Below, one piece after another: positions 15,346 through 23,855 of a stretch of 64,000 bases of DNA. A model generated the notes under the pieces. The model saw only the letters and a program-made list of their open reading frames with translations, did not search any database and was not told where the DNA came from. Position numbers and translations under genes: made by a program. How positions within the stretch are numbered: the first letter of the stretch is position 1; every line of letters starts with the position of its first letter. The stretch is from Gemmatimonadota bacterium (lineage in GTDB: Bacteria; Gemmatimonadota; Gemmatimonadetes; Longimicrobiales; Gaopeijiaceae). The stretch spans positions 1 through 64,000 of the forward strand of contig JAWKQN010000020.1 in NCBI GenBank assembly GCA_041390125.1. The letters are read 5' to 3'.

Positions 15346-17394
15346 ATGACCCTCTTCGTGCCGACCTCCCTCGTTCTCGCCGGGCTTCTGCTCTTCCCGT
15401 CGGGGCTCGCGGCTTCCCCGCAGCAACGGAGCGACCCGGATACGGTCTTCAACGTCGGCGCCGCAAGAGCGTCCGGTCCCGTGGTCGTCGACGGGGTCGT
15501 GTCCGACGACGAGTGGGCGGGAGCGCCGGTGGTCGCGAACTTCATCCAGTTCGAGCCTGCGCGCGGGCTGCCCTCGCCCCACCGGACCGAAGTGCGTGTC
15601 CTCTTCGACTCCACCCACCTCCACGTCGCGATGCGTGCCTGGGACGCGGATCCCTTGACGGCGCAACTCACGCGTCGGGATGCCGACCTCGCGCAGGACG
15701 ACTTCTTCGCGGTGATCCTCGACACGTTCCATGACCGCCAGTCCGGCTTCGTATTCGCCGTGAACCCACTGGGCACCCAATCCGACTCGCGGCTGGCCAA
15801 CGACGGTCGCACGGAGGAGAAGGCGTGGGACGGCGAATGGGGGGCCGCCGCCCGGATCCTCGACGACGGATGGTCGGCGGAGATCTCCATCCCCTTCGCA
15901 ACCCTTCGGTACCGCTCGGGGCAGGACCGCACCTGGGGGATCAACTTCGGGCGAGGTCGCCGCCGGTCCCTGGAGATGTCGTTCTGGACCGGACCGCTGG
16001 AGCACCCTCTCCGGGTCTCGCAGGCCGGAACGCTCACGGGACTCCGTCTTCCCGGCGCCCCGCGCCGGCTCCAGGGGATCGCCTACGGACTTTCCAGGGC
16101 GCAGGAGGGAACGGACCCCTTCTTCGACGCCGGGCTCGACCTGCGATGGGCCCTGGGGCCGGGAACTTCGCTCGTGGGGACTGTGAACCCCGACTTCGCC
16201 ACCATCGAAGCCGACCGGGAGCAGATCAACCTCACGCGATTCGAACTCGGCCTTCCCGAGAAGCGCCCGTTCTTCCTGGAGGGGTCGGAGCTCTTCCGCC
16301 AGCGCATCCAGACCTTCTACTCCAGGCGTATCGCGGATATCCGGGCCGGTGGGCGGGTGGTGGGAAAACAGGGACCATGGACGTTCGCGTTCCTGGGCGC
16401 CGACGCCCAGGGCACGGGAGATGCGGCCGACCCTCGCTTCGCGGTGGGACGCATGCAGCGCGACATCGGGCGGTCCAGCGTCGGCGCCACCTGGGCCGAG
16501 CGGAGAGCCGACGGGCTCGGGCAGGGCTCGGCAGGGCTCGACGCCAACCTCTTCTTCTCCTCCACCTTCGGCTTCACCGGGCAGCTCATTCGGAGTTTCG
16601 GGGAATACGACACCGGGAACTGGGGCTACTTCCTCCGCCCGACCTACGACTCCCCGACGGGGCACTTCCACGTGCGCTACACCCATCTCGGAGATCGTTT
16701 CGGCGACAACGTCAACCCCGTGGGACTCGTCCGGGACGACAACCGCAGGGAGTTGGATTCGGCCCTGGAGAAGAAGTTCTGGCTTCCTTCAGGACCCTTC
16801 GAGCAGGTCGCCTACGGGTCCAACTACAACGCGTACTGGGGCCAGGACGGGACGCTTCGCAGTTGGAGGGTGGATCAGGGGCTGGACCTCGAACTCCGCA
16901 GCCGCTGGTCCCTCTCCATGGACCACGCTGAAGAGCTCCAGCGCTTCGAGAAGGAGTTCCGGAACCGCTCGACGGGGCTGGGGGTCGGCTTCAACACGCG
17001 GGAGTTCCGCTCGGTGGAGGTGGGGGCCGAGTTCGGGAGGAACTTCGACGCCGACTACCGGCTCCTCAACGCGGCCGGGCGCCTCAAGCCCACGCCCACA
17101 TCGTCCCTCGAGTACCAGCTCGAGCGACTGCTCTTGGATCCCGACCCCGAGGATGAAAGCACATGGATCCACGTGGTCCGTGCCAGTCAGTTCTTCACCA
17201 ACGACCTCTACCTTCAGCTCTTCTATCAGACCAACTCGGTCATCGAACGGCGGAACCTGCAGGCGGTTTTCGTCTATCGGTACGCGCCACCCTTTGGCAC
17301 CGTGCAGCTCGCGTTTCAGCGCGGCACGGCGGCCTTTGGGCAAGTGTCGGATCAAGGGAACACGCTCTTCCTCAAAGTGACGCGGGTGTTCTGA
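15346..17394 (+). CDS. DUF5916 outer-membrane protein 2
   Basis: This is an intact 682-aa protein. Residues 1-25 form a signal peptide (MTLFVPTSLVLAGLLLFPSGLAA). The carbohydrate-binding-module-9-like domain follows (VVDGVVSDDEWAGAPVV, HVAMRAWDADP, DDFFAVILDTFHDRQSGFVFAVNP). Next comes the linker WTGPLEHPLRVSQAGTLTGL and a predicted barrel with the family motif INLTRFELGLPEKRPFFLEGSE, ending in VFLKV-type strands (TLFLKVTRVF with the usual terminal phenylalanine of outer-membrane proteins). It starts eight bases after the stop of the first copy and is probably cotranscribed with it. Tandem pairs of this family suggest related outer-membrane uptake or sensing roles. The exact substrate is not known. 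Confidence 0.88.
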   Translation: MTLFVPTSLVLAGLLLFPSGLAASPQQRSDPDTVFNVGAARASGPVVVDGVVSDDEWAGAPVVANFIQFEPARGLPSPHRTEVRVLFDSTHLHVAMRAWDADPLTAQLTRRDADLAQDDFFAVILDTFHDRQSGFVFAVNPLGTQSDSRLANDGRTEEKAWDGEWGAAARILDDGWSAEISIPFATLRYRSGQDRTWGINFGRGRRRSLEMSFWTGPLEHPLRVSQAGTLTGLRLPGAPRRLQGIAYGLSRAQEGTDPFFDAGLDLRWALGPGTSLVGTVNPDFATIEADREQINLTRFELGLPEKRPFFLEGSELFRQRIQTFYSRRIADIRAGGRVVGKQGPWTFAFLGADAQGTGDAADPRFAVGRMQRDIGRSSVGATWAERRADGLGQGSAGLDANLFFSSTFGFTGQLIRSFGEYDTGNWGYFLRPTYDSPTGHFHVRYTHLGDRFGDNVNPVGLVRDDNRRELDSALEKKFWLPSGPFEQVAYGSNYNAYWGQDGTLRSWRVDQGLDLELRSRWSLSMDHAEELQRFEKEFRNRSTGLGVGFNTREFRSVEVGAEFGRNFDADYRLLNAAGRLKPTPTSSLEYQLERLLLDPDPEDESTWIHVVRASQFFTNDLYLQLFYQTNSVIERRNLQAVFVYRYAPPFGTVQLAFQRGTAAFGQVSDQGNTLFLKVTRVF

Positions 17395-17492
17395 TCTGAA
17401 CCGCCGCCGGGGATCCCGGCTGAAGCGTCGGTTGCCCTGTCTCTCCGGGCCGCATGAAGCCGAGACTGAATAGGATTCAGGGGGGCGACGTC

Positions 17493-17629
17493 AGTTAACA
17501 ATCGGTTCGCGCTGCGGCGGGCTGGCGCCCGCCTTGGCCGCCATAGACAGAATTGACGTCGGACAGTCATTTGGGTCGGCGGCACACCCGCGCTGACGCG
17601 CGGGCGTCGCGAACCTTAGAACGTTAGGC
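17493..17629 (+). repeat. attC-like site, lone
   Basis: Arms aacaatcggttcgcg and gtcgcgaaccttagaacgtt pair, and the site ends in the classical core GTTAGGC (17623-17629). The left core AGTTAAC is off consensus. It is 137 bp with inner hairpins (gcgggctggcgcccgc and cccgcgctgacgcgcggg). It is unrelated in its interior to the 160-bp sites. No attC is seen between 9573 and here. Confidence 0.72.
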
Positions 17630-17697
17630 GCCAAGACTCGATCCTGGACTACCTCCACGGTCGGTATTCGACGCTCGACATCGCGCAGAAGACCGGC

Positions 17698-17877
17698 ATG
17701 ATGGCTCGCTATCCCAAGTCGTCTTTCGAAGCGTCAACGGCCACCGTGCAGCGGGACCGACGGGTCGAAGGGCTCTTCGGCAATCGAGGCATGCTGATCG
17801 AGAGTATGGACATGAGGCTTGAGCGACTCGAGCTCCGGGCGGAAGAGCTGCTCACCTCGATCCGGAGATCCCGGTGA
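17698..17877 (+). CDS. Hypothetical fragment after the lone attC
   Basis: This is a 59-codon frame from ATG 17698 (MMARYPKSSFEAS...), ending at the TGA at 17875-17877. The same frame is open back to the attC core without a start codon (LDYLHGRYSTLDIAQKTG), so it may be the 3' remnant of a gene whose 5' part was lost at the recombination site. A heptad-like helix (MDMRLERLELRAEELL) is visible at the end. I do not recognise a family. Confidence 0.35.
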   Translation: MMARYPKSSFEASTATVQRDRRVEGLFGNRGMLIESMDMRLERLELRAEELLTSIRRSR

Positions 17878-17927
17878 CGTTGGCCAGCGTCGACGGCCCT
17901 CGCCAGCGGTCAACTGGTAGCACAACC

Positions 17928-18317
17928 GTGAATCCCGACATTCAGACCTATAACGCAGAACGGGACGGCGACGTCCGGGTGGTGTGTGAAGCCCTGGCTG
18001 CGGAGATCGAAGAATCATTGCCGGACGCGGAGAGCAAGATCTGGCACCGGCACCCGGTGTGGTTCTTCGACGGGAATCCCGTCGTAGGGTACAGCCAGGC
18101 GAAGGACGGGGTCCGCCTCTTGTTCTGGAGCGGCCAATCCTTTCACGAGCCGGGGCTGACGCCTGAAGGAAAGTTCATGGCCGCCGAGATCCGGTTCACG
18201 TCTCACGAGCAGATCGACAGGACCAGGCTCAAGCGGTGGCTGGCCGAGTGCCGAGACATCCAATGGGACTACAAGAACATCGTGAAGCGCAAGGGGAGGT
18301 TGGAGCGCCTCACGTAG
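17928..18317 (+). CDS. DUF1801 domain protein
   Basis: This 129-aa protein belongs to the DUF1801 (YdhG-like) fold. It has an N-terminal segment VNPDIQTYNAERDGDVRVVCEALAAEI, the core strand pair KIWHRHPVWFFDGNPVVGYSQAK, then GVRLLFWSGQSFHEPGLTP and a C-terminal DYKNIVKRKGRLERL. A GTG at 17928 starts at the usual family position. A longer frame from 17874 would overlap the preceding fragment. The function of DUF1801 proteins is not established. The family is structurally related to small heme- or ligand-binding alpha-beta proteins. Two more members occur at 36654 and 39093. Confidence 0.8.
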   Translation: MNPDIQTYNAERDGDVRVVCEALAAEIEESLPDAESKIWHRHPVWFFDGNPVVGYSQAKDGVRLLFWSGQSFHEPGLTPEGKFMAAEIRFTSHEQIDRTRLKRWLAECRDIQWDYKNIVKRKGRLERLT

Positions 18318-18447
18318 TGTCCCGCGGGATCGTTTCTGATCGAGGCGGGCGCCTGCGCGCGGCCGGGGCAGTCCACCTTCGGCATCACGAACGCCGTCAC
18401 CGATGTCAGATGGTTCATGCCCACCACTCGGCCAGGATACGCTTTCG

Positions 18448-18663
18448 ATGCCCGAAGGAGAGAAGGTGAAGGGTCCTGCCTCGTACTTTCCGTCGATCGA
18501 GAAGAAGTACGGCAAGCCGATCGATCATTGGATGGCCGTGCTGGATGACCTGAAGGACCGCAAGCACATGGAGATGGTCGAAGTGCTGAAGGTCAAGCAC
18601 CAGTTGGGGCACGGCCACGCCAACGCGCTGGTGGCGCACTACCGTGCCGCGGCCAGTCGGTAG
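18448..18663 (+). CDS. DUF4287 domain protein
   Basis: This 71-aa protein matches the short DUF4287 family: GPASYFPSIEKKYGKPIDHWMAVLDDLK, then KHMEMVEVLKVKHQLGHGHANALVAHYRA. The GHGHANALVAH ending is the family hallmark. The ATG at 18448 precedes PEGEKVKGPASYF. It is cytoplasmic with no known biochemical role. In other genomes this domain is often fused or adjacent to DUF1801/DUF5655 proteins, and here too a DUF1801 gene lies just upstream, which suggests a linked role. Confidence 0.82.
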   Translation: MPEGEKVKGPASYFPSIEKKYGKPIDHWMAVLDDLKDRKHMEMVEVLKVKHQLGHGHANALVAHYRAAASR

Positions 18664-18699
18664 GCACGGAAGCCAAGACCCGGACGAGGAGGCCGACAG

Positions 18700-18828
18700 A
18701 TGCAGGGCACGATCTCGAGCATCACGCTCTGCTTCAGCGAGCTCGAGCGCTCCGTGCGCTCGGGCACAGTCTCGGAAGTCCCTGGAGAGGTCGCCGAGGT
18801 GATGGCCCTCGGGACGGCGCGACCATGA
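18700..18828 (+). CDS. Small hypothetical ORF ahead of a propeller gene
   Basis: This is a 42-codon frame (MQGTISSITLCFSELERS...). A ribosome-site-like cggacgaggagg lies upstream and its TGA overlaps the next ATG (ATGA at 18825-18828). The overlap suggests translational coupling to the propeller lipoprotein. No family is recognised, and it may be a leader peptide or chance. Confidence 0.35.
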   Translation: MQGTISSITLCFSELERSVRSGTVSEVPGEVAEVMALGTARP

Positions 18829-20009
18829 GACGGGCAAGGGCTCTCGCCCTTGTCTGCTTGGCTACCACGCTATCCTGTGAGGCCAACGGCAGTGGCCACT
18901 CCCCGACCCGGTGGGACAGCGCCGGCGTCCAGATCACGGAGTCCGCACAGGCGGTCTGGGCGCCGGGTGACGAGTGGCGTGTAGCGCAGACACCGCTCGT
19001 CGATCTGGCCGCCACGGGCAGCGGGGGTCAATCCGAGTTCTTCCGGGTGCGCGATGCTGCGCGCCTTTCGGACGGGCGTCTGGTCGTTGCCAATGCCGGG
19101 ACCAACGAAGTCCGCCTCTATGGAACTGACGGTGGGTTCCTGACGAGCATCGGCCGAACAGGCCAGGGGCCCGGCGAGTTCGAGCGGCTCACGAGCGTCC
19201 ATTCCTATCGCGGCGACTCGATCGCCGTGTTCGACTACTGGGCTCGTCGCCTCACCGTGCTCGACTCCGCGGGCACCGTGTCGCGGACGGCCTCTGTGGA
19301 GGTCGATGGGGGGGCGCTCAGGGACATCCATCCGCTTCCGGATGGCCGCTTCCTGCTCGAGACCGCAGCGATCGCGGCCATGACAGGTGCGAAGGGCCGG
19401 ATGCGCATTCCCGCTCCTGTGCTGCTGCTCTCCGCGGACGGGGCGGAGGAGGACACCCTGGCAGTGCTCCGGGGCTTTGACACCTATGTCTTCGAGGGCG
19501 GCGACGCCCGCCCCCCGCTCCCCCAACAACTGTTCATCGCCACGCGGGGTGGGGCGGTCTACTTCGGAGAGGGTGAGGAGTTCGAGTTCCGCACCTTGGA
19601 TCTGCGAGGCGCGCTGCGGGCCATTGGGAGACTTCCCGGCTACCGGCTCGCAGTCCCGCAGGTGGAGAGGGACTCGATCCGGGATGCGATGCTGCAGCAG
19701 GAGCTTCCAGCCCGGTTGAGACCGATCATGGAGGCGATGGCCGAGGCCGTGCCCGACCGGCATGCGGCGTACTCGGGTCTGACCGTGGACCCGACCGGCC
19801 ACGTCTGGGTCCAGGAGTACACGCCTACGGTCGGGCTGTCGGAGTCCCCGAGGCGGTGGCTGGTCTTCGACCCCGACGGGGTCTGGCTGGGGACCGTCGT
19901 GGGCCCACCGAACTTCGACCTCTACGAGGTCGGGACGGACTACCTGCTGGGCCGCGCCCGCGATGCGTTGGAGGTGGAGACCGTGCAGGTGCTGCGCCTG
20001 GAGCGGTAG
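18825..20009 (+). CDS. 6-bladed beta-propeller lipoprotein
   Basis: This 394-aa secreted protein begins with a lipoprotein signal (ALVCLATTLSC, lipobox cysteine at about residue 18). It then has the phrase SAGVQITESAQAVWAPGDEW that opens this family. The propeller repeats carry LSDGRLVVANAGTNEVRLYGTDG, GRTGQGPGEFERL, and further blades with LPDGRF and a C-terminal VFDPDGVWLGTV. The protein is expected to be anchored in the outer membrane or periplasm as a binding scaffold. Large families of these propellers are typical of Gemmatimonadota and Acidobacteriota, and their ligands are unknown. It is intact. Confidence 0.85.
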   Translation: MRRARALALVCLATTLSCEANGSGHSPTRWDSAGVQITESAQAVWAPGDEWRVAQTPLVDLAATGSGGQSEFFRVRDAARLSDGRLVVANAGTNEVRLYGTDGGFLTSIGRTGQGPGEFERLTSVHSYRGDSIAVFDYWARRLTVLDSAGTVSRTASVEVDGGALRDIHPLPDGRFLLETAAIAAMTGAKGRMRIPAPVLLLSADGAEEDTLAVLRGFDTYVFEGGDARPPLPQQLFIATRGGAVYFGEGEEFEFRTLDLRGALRAIGRLPGYRLAVPQVERDSIRDAMLQQELPARLRPIMEAMAEAVPDRHAAYSGLTVDPTGHVWVQEYTPTVGLSESPRRWLVFDPDGVWLGTVVGPPNFDLYEVGTDYLLGRARDALEVETVQVLRLER

Positions 20010-20115
20010 CCGGTCCGCAGGAGAAGGAGCGCCGCGTGAGACGTGCAGCATGCGACCGCGCGCCGGTAGGGCGCTGGACGTAGAGCGCAGGACGAACTCC
20101 GTGGGGAGAGTGGCG

Positions 20116-20634
20116 ATGAGCAGACTCGGGCGTAGACCGTTGTTGTGGACCGCAGGCCTCGCGCTCATCCTCCTTCCCGCGTGCAGCCCCTCCGTCGAGG
20201 CACCCGCCCCTCCGGGAACGGAAGAGGTGGAAGCGGTGCTGTACGCCCTGCCCACGGCGTGGAACGCCCGTGACGCAGACGCCTGGGTGAGCAACTTCGG
20301 TGCAGAGAGCGGATTCACCAACATCCTCGGGATGCACTTCTCCGACCGCTCCGCGAACCAAGCCCGACACGCAGAGCTGTTCGCGACGATCTTCGCGGAT
20401 TCGCACCTGGAGGCAACGGTCCTGAAGGTCCGACGGGTGGGGGAGAGGGCAGCGGTGGGTGAGCTCGAGTTCCGTCTGGTCGGCTACACCCGTCTTCCGC
20501 CCGGGGTCGAGGAGACCGAACCGGGCGAGTTGCGGACCCGGCTGATCACGGTGCTCGAGTACCGCGACGGACGATGGCAGGTCGTGGCCGCTCAGAACAC
20601 GGCCATCCACCCTGCGGCGGTCGCGAGCCCATAG
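20116..20634 (+). CDS. SnoaL-like (SgcJ/EcaC-type) lipoprotein
   Basis: This 172-aa protein has a lipoprotein signal (LWTAGLALILLPAC) and a SnoaL/NTF2-like cone domain: VLYALPTAWNARDADAWVSNFGAESGFTNILG, MHFSDRSANQARHAELFATIF, and the closing strand RLITVLEYRDGRWQVVAAQNT. The SgcJ/EcaC branch of this fold contains putative isomerases and oxygenases of antibiotic pathways, but most members are uncharacterised ligand-binding proteins. The ATG at 20116 gives the signal peptide. No partner gene is obvious. Confidence 0.8.
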   Translation: MSRLGRRPLLWTAGLALILLPACSPSVEAPAPPGTEEVEAVLYALPTAWNARDADAWVSNFGAESGFTNILGMHFSDRSANQARHAELFATIFADSHLEATVLKVRRVGERAAVGELEFRLVGYTRLPPGVEETEPGELRTRLITVLEYRDGRWQVVAAQNTAIHPAAVASP

Positions 20635-20797
20635 GCCGGGATCCCGCATCGTCCACGGTGCGATCGGAGGGCCGGCTGGACGTGGCGGCTTGCGGGGCGT
20701 GTCGCCCGGGCAACACAAGCCTGAGGGCCTGGCGGGGATCGAACGCCCGACTACCTCAAACCAGCACCGAATGCCTGAGCGGAGGACGCACAGCGAC

Positions 20798-21088
20798 ATG
20801 ACGATCCCCGTCCACACGTGTGAGTTCGAAGCCACGCTCTTCCGCGTTCCAGGGAAGGGCGGGTGGGTCTTCGCACCGGTGCCCGGCGAGCACGCGCCAC
20901 GATCCTCGCTGGCGTGGGGACGCACGCCGGTCCGAGCGATGGTCGACGGCGCCGCCTGGGACACCAGTGTGTGGCGGGAGAAGTCCGGCCGTGTCCTGCT
21001 GCCGGTACCCAAGGGCATCCGCGGGTCCAAGGACGACGGCGACGTGGTCGCCGTCGTGCTGCAGTACAGCGTCGTCTACGGCATGTAG
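20798..21088 (+). CDS. DUF1905 domain protein
   Basis: This 96-aa protein matches DUF1905: FEATLFRVPGKGGWVFAPVPGEH, WGRTPVRAMVDGAAWDTSVWREKSGRVLLPVPKGIR, and GDVVAVVLQY. It is a small beta-barrel domain of unknown function, often fused to a YdeI/OmpD-associated domain, which is missing here. The ATG at 20798 follows a ggagg ribosome site. The 160 bases before it show nothing I can support. Confidence 0.82.
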   Translation: MTIPVHTCEFEATLFRVPGKGGWVFAPVPGEHAPRSSLAWGRTPVRAMVDGAAWDTSVWREKSGRVLLPVPKGIRGSKDDGDVVAVVLQYSVVYGM

Positions 21089-21156
21089 GTCCGGCGGCGG
21101 GAGGAACGCCATGAGCGCCGGCCGCGTCAGCCGTGCGAGGACCCTTCCCGCAGCCC

Positions 21157-22131
21157 CTACGGCACAGCGCCGTCCTCCCGCCCGACCGTCGACATGCGGG
21201 ATCCGGTCGTGACTTCCGCAGTTCCCTCCACCGCCAGGTCCGGCTCGATCAGGATCCGCGCGATCCGGGCGTCCGCGGCGCGCAGGCGCTCCTCCAACCG
21301 GTCGACCACGAACGCGACGGCCTCCTGGTCGGGCCCGACCCGGAAGCGCACGTCCAGCGCGAGCAGCACCTCCGCGGGGCCGAGGTACACGCCGCGGATC
21401 CGCACCACGCGTTCGACGGCGGGATCGTTCTCACAGACCGACCGGACCGTCTCCACCAGGCGCTCGTCCACGGACTCGCCGACCAACAGGCTCCGGGTCT
21501 CGATCGCGAGGAACACGGCCACGCCCGCGAGGATGCAACCGATGACGATGGAGGAGGCGGCGTCCAGCATCGGCAGGTCGAGCAGGCGCGCGAAGAAGAT
21601 CCCGGCGAACGCGATGACGACGCCCAGCAGGGCCGCGAAGTCCTCGGCGATCGGGACGAACACCCTGGGGTCGCTGCTCGCCCGCAGACGGCGGAGGAAG
21701 GAGCCGTCGGCGCTGCTGCCACCCAGCTCCTTGAGCGCGACGCGGAGGGCGATCAGCTCGACCACGAACGCCACCCCCAGGACGGAGTAGGTCCAGAGCG
21801 GATCGCTCGGTACCACGGGATGGTCCAGGTGCGCGATCCCTTCGTAGATGCTCAGCCCGCCGCCCAGGCCGAACAGGATCATCGCGACGATGAGGCTCCA
21901 GAAGTAGAGCTCCGGGCCGTATCCGAACGGGTGGGTCCGATCGGGCGGGCGCCGGCTCCTGCGGTCCCCGAAGAGCAGCAGGGCCTGGTTCCCACTGTCC
22001 GCCACGGAATGGATGCCCTCGGAGAGCATCGCCGAGCTACCCGTGACGGCGGCCGCGATGAACTTGGCCACTGCGATGATCGCGTTCGCGATCAGGGCCG
22101 CGACCACGGCCCGCGTGCCACCCTTCGCCAT
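21157..22131 (-). CDS. Cation diffusion facilitator transporter
   Basis: This 324-aa inner-membrane protein exports divalent metal ions (zinc, cobalt, iron or manganese) by proton exchange. Six membrane helices are followed by a cytoplasmic domain. The metal-site motif H-x3-D is seen in helix 2 (SEGIHSVADSGNQ, residues 38-49). The segment RRPPDRTHPFGYGPELYFWS is the usual loop after it. The C-terminal ferredoxin-like domain spans about residues 215-305. The ATG at 22131 (MAKGGTRAVV) is the family-typical start. A 322-base gap separates it from the divergent methyltransferase gene and shows no clear feature. Confidence 0.87.
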   Translation of the reverse strand: MAKGGTRAVVAALIANAIIAVAKFIAAAVTGSSAMLSEGIHSVADSGNQALLLFGDRRSRRPPDRTHPFGYGPELYFWSLIVAMILFGLGGGLSIYEGIAHLDHPVVPSDPLWTYSVLGVAFVVELIALRVALKELGGSSADGSFLRRLRASSDPRVFVPIAEDFAALLGVVIAFAGIFFARLLDLPMLDAASSIVIGCILAGVAVFLAIETRSLLVGESVDERLVETVRSVCENDPAVERVVRIRGVYLGPAEVLLALDVRFRVGPDQEAVAFVVDRLEERLRAADARIARILIEPDLAVEGTAEVTTGSRMSTVGREDGAVP

Positions 22132-22453
22132 GAGTCGATCTCCGACTGTGTGAGGAAGGGGGACGACGAGGGGGCGCCGCACGGCTCCGTGCTCACCTCG
22201 CGAGCGGCTGCTACGCGTCTGCACGTCGACCGTGGGCAAAGGCCCCGAACCATGGTAGCGCCTCACCACGTGCCTTGGAAGCTCGGACACCTCGGTTGGA
22301 AGCCCCGGACCCTGGCGGGGAGGAACCGTGCGGCGTAGCGTGGACCTATGGCAGCATGCAGCGCCAGGGCGGGCGCCCGCGTGCGCATCGTAGGAGCGGC
22401 GTCGTCCCGGCTGGGATGCGCGGCCACGCACACGTGGAGAGCTCGCCGGAGCG

Positions 22454-23179
22454 ATGATCTACGGGACCGATCTGGCCCACGTGCATCACGTCGGGTTCGG
22501 CGACGTGGCCCGAGCGGCGGCAGGTGTGCTCGCGAGCGAGCTCCGCAAGGCGGACCTCCCATCGCGGCGGGTGGTGGATCTGGGCTGCGGATCCGGTATC
22601 CTGGCGGCAGCGCTCCTCGACAGCGGCTTCGCGGCCGTCGGCGTGGACATCTCCCCCTCGATGATCGCCGAGGCGAGACGGCAGGCGCCGGAGGCCACGT
22701 TCCACCTCGCGTCCCTGCACGAGTTCGCCATCCCGGAGTGCGCCGCGGTGAGCGCCGTGGGTGAAGCGCTCTCGTACCTCGACCCGGGAAAGGACGCCGT
22801 GGACCTGGTGCCTCTGCTCGGCCGGGCAGGGCAGGCGATCGTTCCCGGAGGTCTCCTCCTCTTCGACGTCATCGAGAGCACCCGTACCGACCCCATGTCC
22901 TACCTAACCACGCAGTCCGGCCCGGACTGGGAGGTCACGGCGGAGGTCGGCGAGGATCTGGCCAGAGGGATCATCACACGTGCGATCACCACGCGCCGCA
23001 GCGCCGATCAGGCGACGCGGGCCACCCGGGAGGTGCACCGGGTCCAGACGTTCCGGCGCGAGGACCTCGAGCGCACGCTCGATGGCCTGGGATTCGAGGT
23101 CGAGATCCGGCAAGCCTACGGCGATGTGCCGCTCCCGCCGAGGCGGATCTGCGTGCTGGCGAGGAAACCGACGAGGTGA
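22454..23179 (+). CDS. Class I SAM-dependent methyltransferase
   Basis: This 241-aa enzyme carries SAM-binding motif I (VVDLGCGSGILAAALLDSG, residues 40-58), motif II (GVDISPSMIAEAR) and a post-motif region IVPGGLLLFDVIE. The substrate cannot be predicted. The N-terminal phrase MIYGTDLAHVHHVGFGDVARAAA is shared with small methyltransferases annotated as trans-aconitate-like or UbiE-like. It is cytoplasmic, monocistronic and intact. Confidence 0.83.
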   Translation: MIYGTDLAHVHHVGFGDVARAAAGVLASELRKADLPSRRVVDLGCGSGILAAALLDSGFAAVGVDISPSMIAEARRQAPEATFHLASLHEFAIPECAAVSAVGEALSYLDPGKDAVDLVPLLGRAGQAIVPGGLLLFDVIESTRTDPMSYLTTQSGPDWEVTAEVGEDLARGIITRAITTRRSADQATRATREVHRVQTFRREDLERTLDGLGFEVEIRQAYGDVPLPPRRICVLARKPTR

Positions 23180-23303
23180 TCCTGTATCCAGGCGCTACGG
23201 GTGGGCGGATGCGCAACGGGATCTCCTCGGGCCGCTCGCCATCGTTCCGGATGCGACCCGCCTCCGGCACCGAAGACCATCCCCTGCAATGGAGGACCGG
23301 ACC

Positions 23304-23714
23304 ATGCATCTCGATCTCGTAGCCGTGGTGGTTCGGGACTACGACGAAGCCATCGCCTTCTTCGTGGAGGCCCTGGGCTTCGATCTCGTGGAAGACGCGC
23401 CGGCGACGACGAACGACGGGCGGGCAAAGCGATGGGTCGTGGTACGCCCGCCCGGGGGCGGCACCGGCCTCCTGTTGGCACGCGCGGACGGTGAGACGCA
23501 GACGAAGATCGTGGGGGAGCAGTTCGCCGGCCGGGTCGGTCTGTTCCTGCGGGTCGACGACTTCGATGCGAGTTTCAAGCGGATGAGCGCGGCGGGTGTG
23601 GAGTGGGTCTCGGCGCCGCGGATCGAGGCCTTTGGAAAGGTGGCCGTGTTCAAGGACGTGTCGGGGAACAGATGGGATCTCGTGGGTCCCGCTGAAGGAG
23701 CTTCGGCGACGTGA
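23304..23714 (+). CDS. VOC-family (glyoxalase/dioxygenase fold) protein
   Basis: This 136-aa protein has two beta-alpha-beta-beta-beta modules: LDLVAVVVRDYDEAIAFFVEALGFDLVED, then VGLFLRVDDFDASFKRMSAAGVEW, and FGKVAVFKDVSGNRWDLVG. The GNRWDL ending with a metal-ligand glutamate region replaced by D is usual in lactoylglutathione-lyase-like relatives. It may act on a small aldehyde or resist an antibiotic. No specific role can be assigned. The start at 23304 follows a strong ggagg ribosome site, which rules against 23289. Confidence 0.83.
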   Translation: MHLDLVAVVVRDYDEAIAFFVEALGFDLVEDAPATTNDGRAKRWVVVRPPGGGTGLLLARADGETQTKIVGEQFAGRVGLFLRVDDFDASFKRMSAAGVEWVSAPRIEAFGKVAVFKDVSGNRWDLVGPAEGASAT

Positions 23715-23855
23715 CAGAGAGGAGGCGGAGTGCCCTGCCCGCCCCTCGTGGTCCCGCTCGCAGCAGACCGCATCAAGGCCATTGCCTGGAGCGAAGCGGA
23801 CCGGCGATTCTATCGCCTCCTCGAGTGTTGTTGACCCAAGGCGGGAGGCGGGACC

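Noticed and set aside
13837..17394. One 1,185-residue open frame covering two DUF5916 genes
   Set aside because: A single-base shift near 15190 removes the natural stop of the first protein. In the correct frame it ends with TAG at 15335-15337, and the second gene has its own signal peptide from 15346.
20690..20790. tRNA-like stretch ggggatcgaacgcccgac
   Set aside because: Only a T-loop-like block matches. No anticodon stem or acceptor pairing could be found on either strand.
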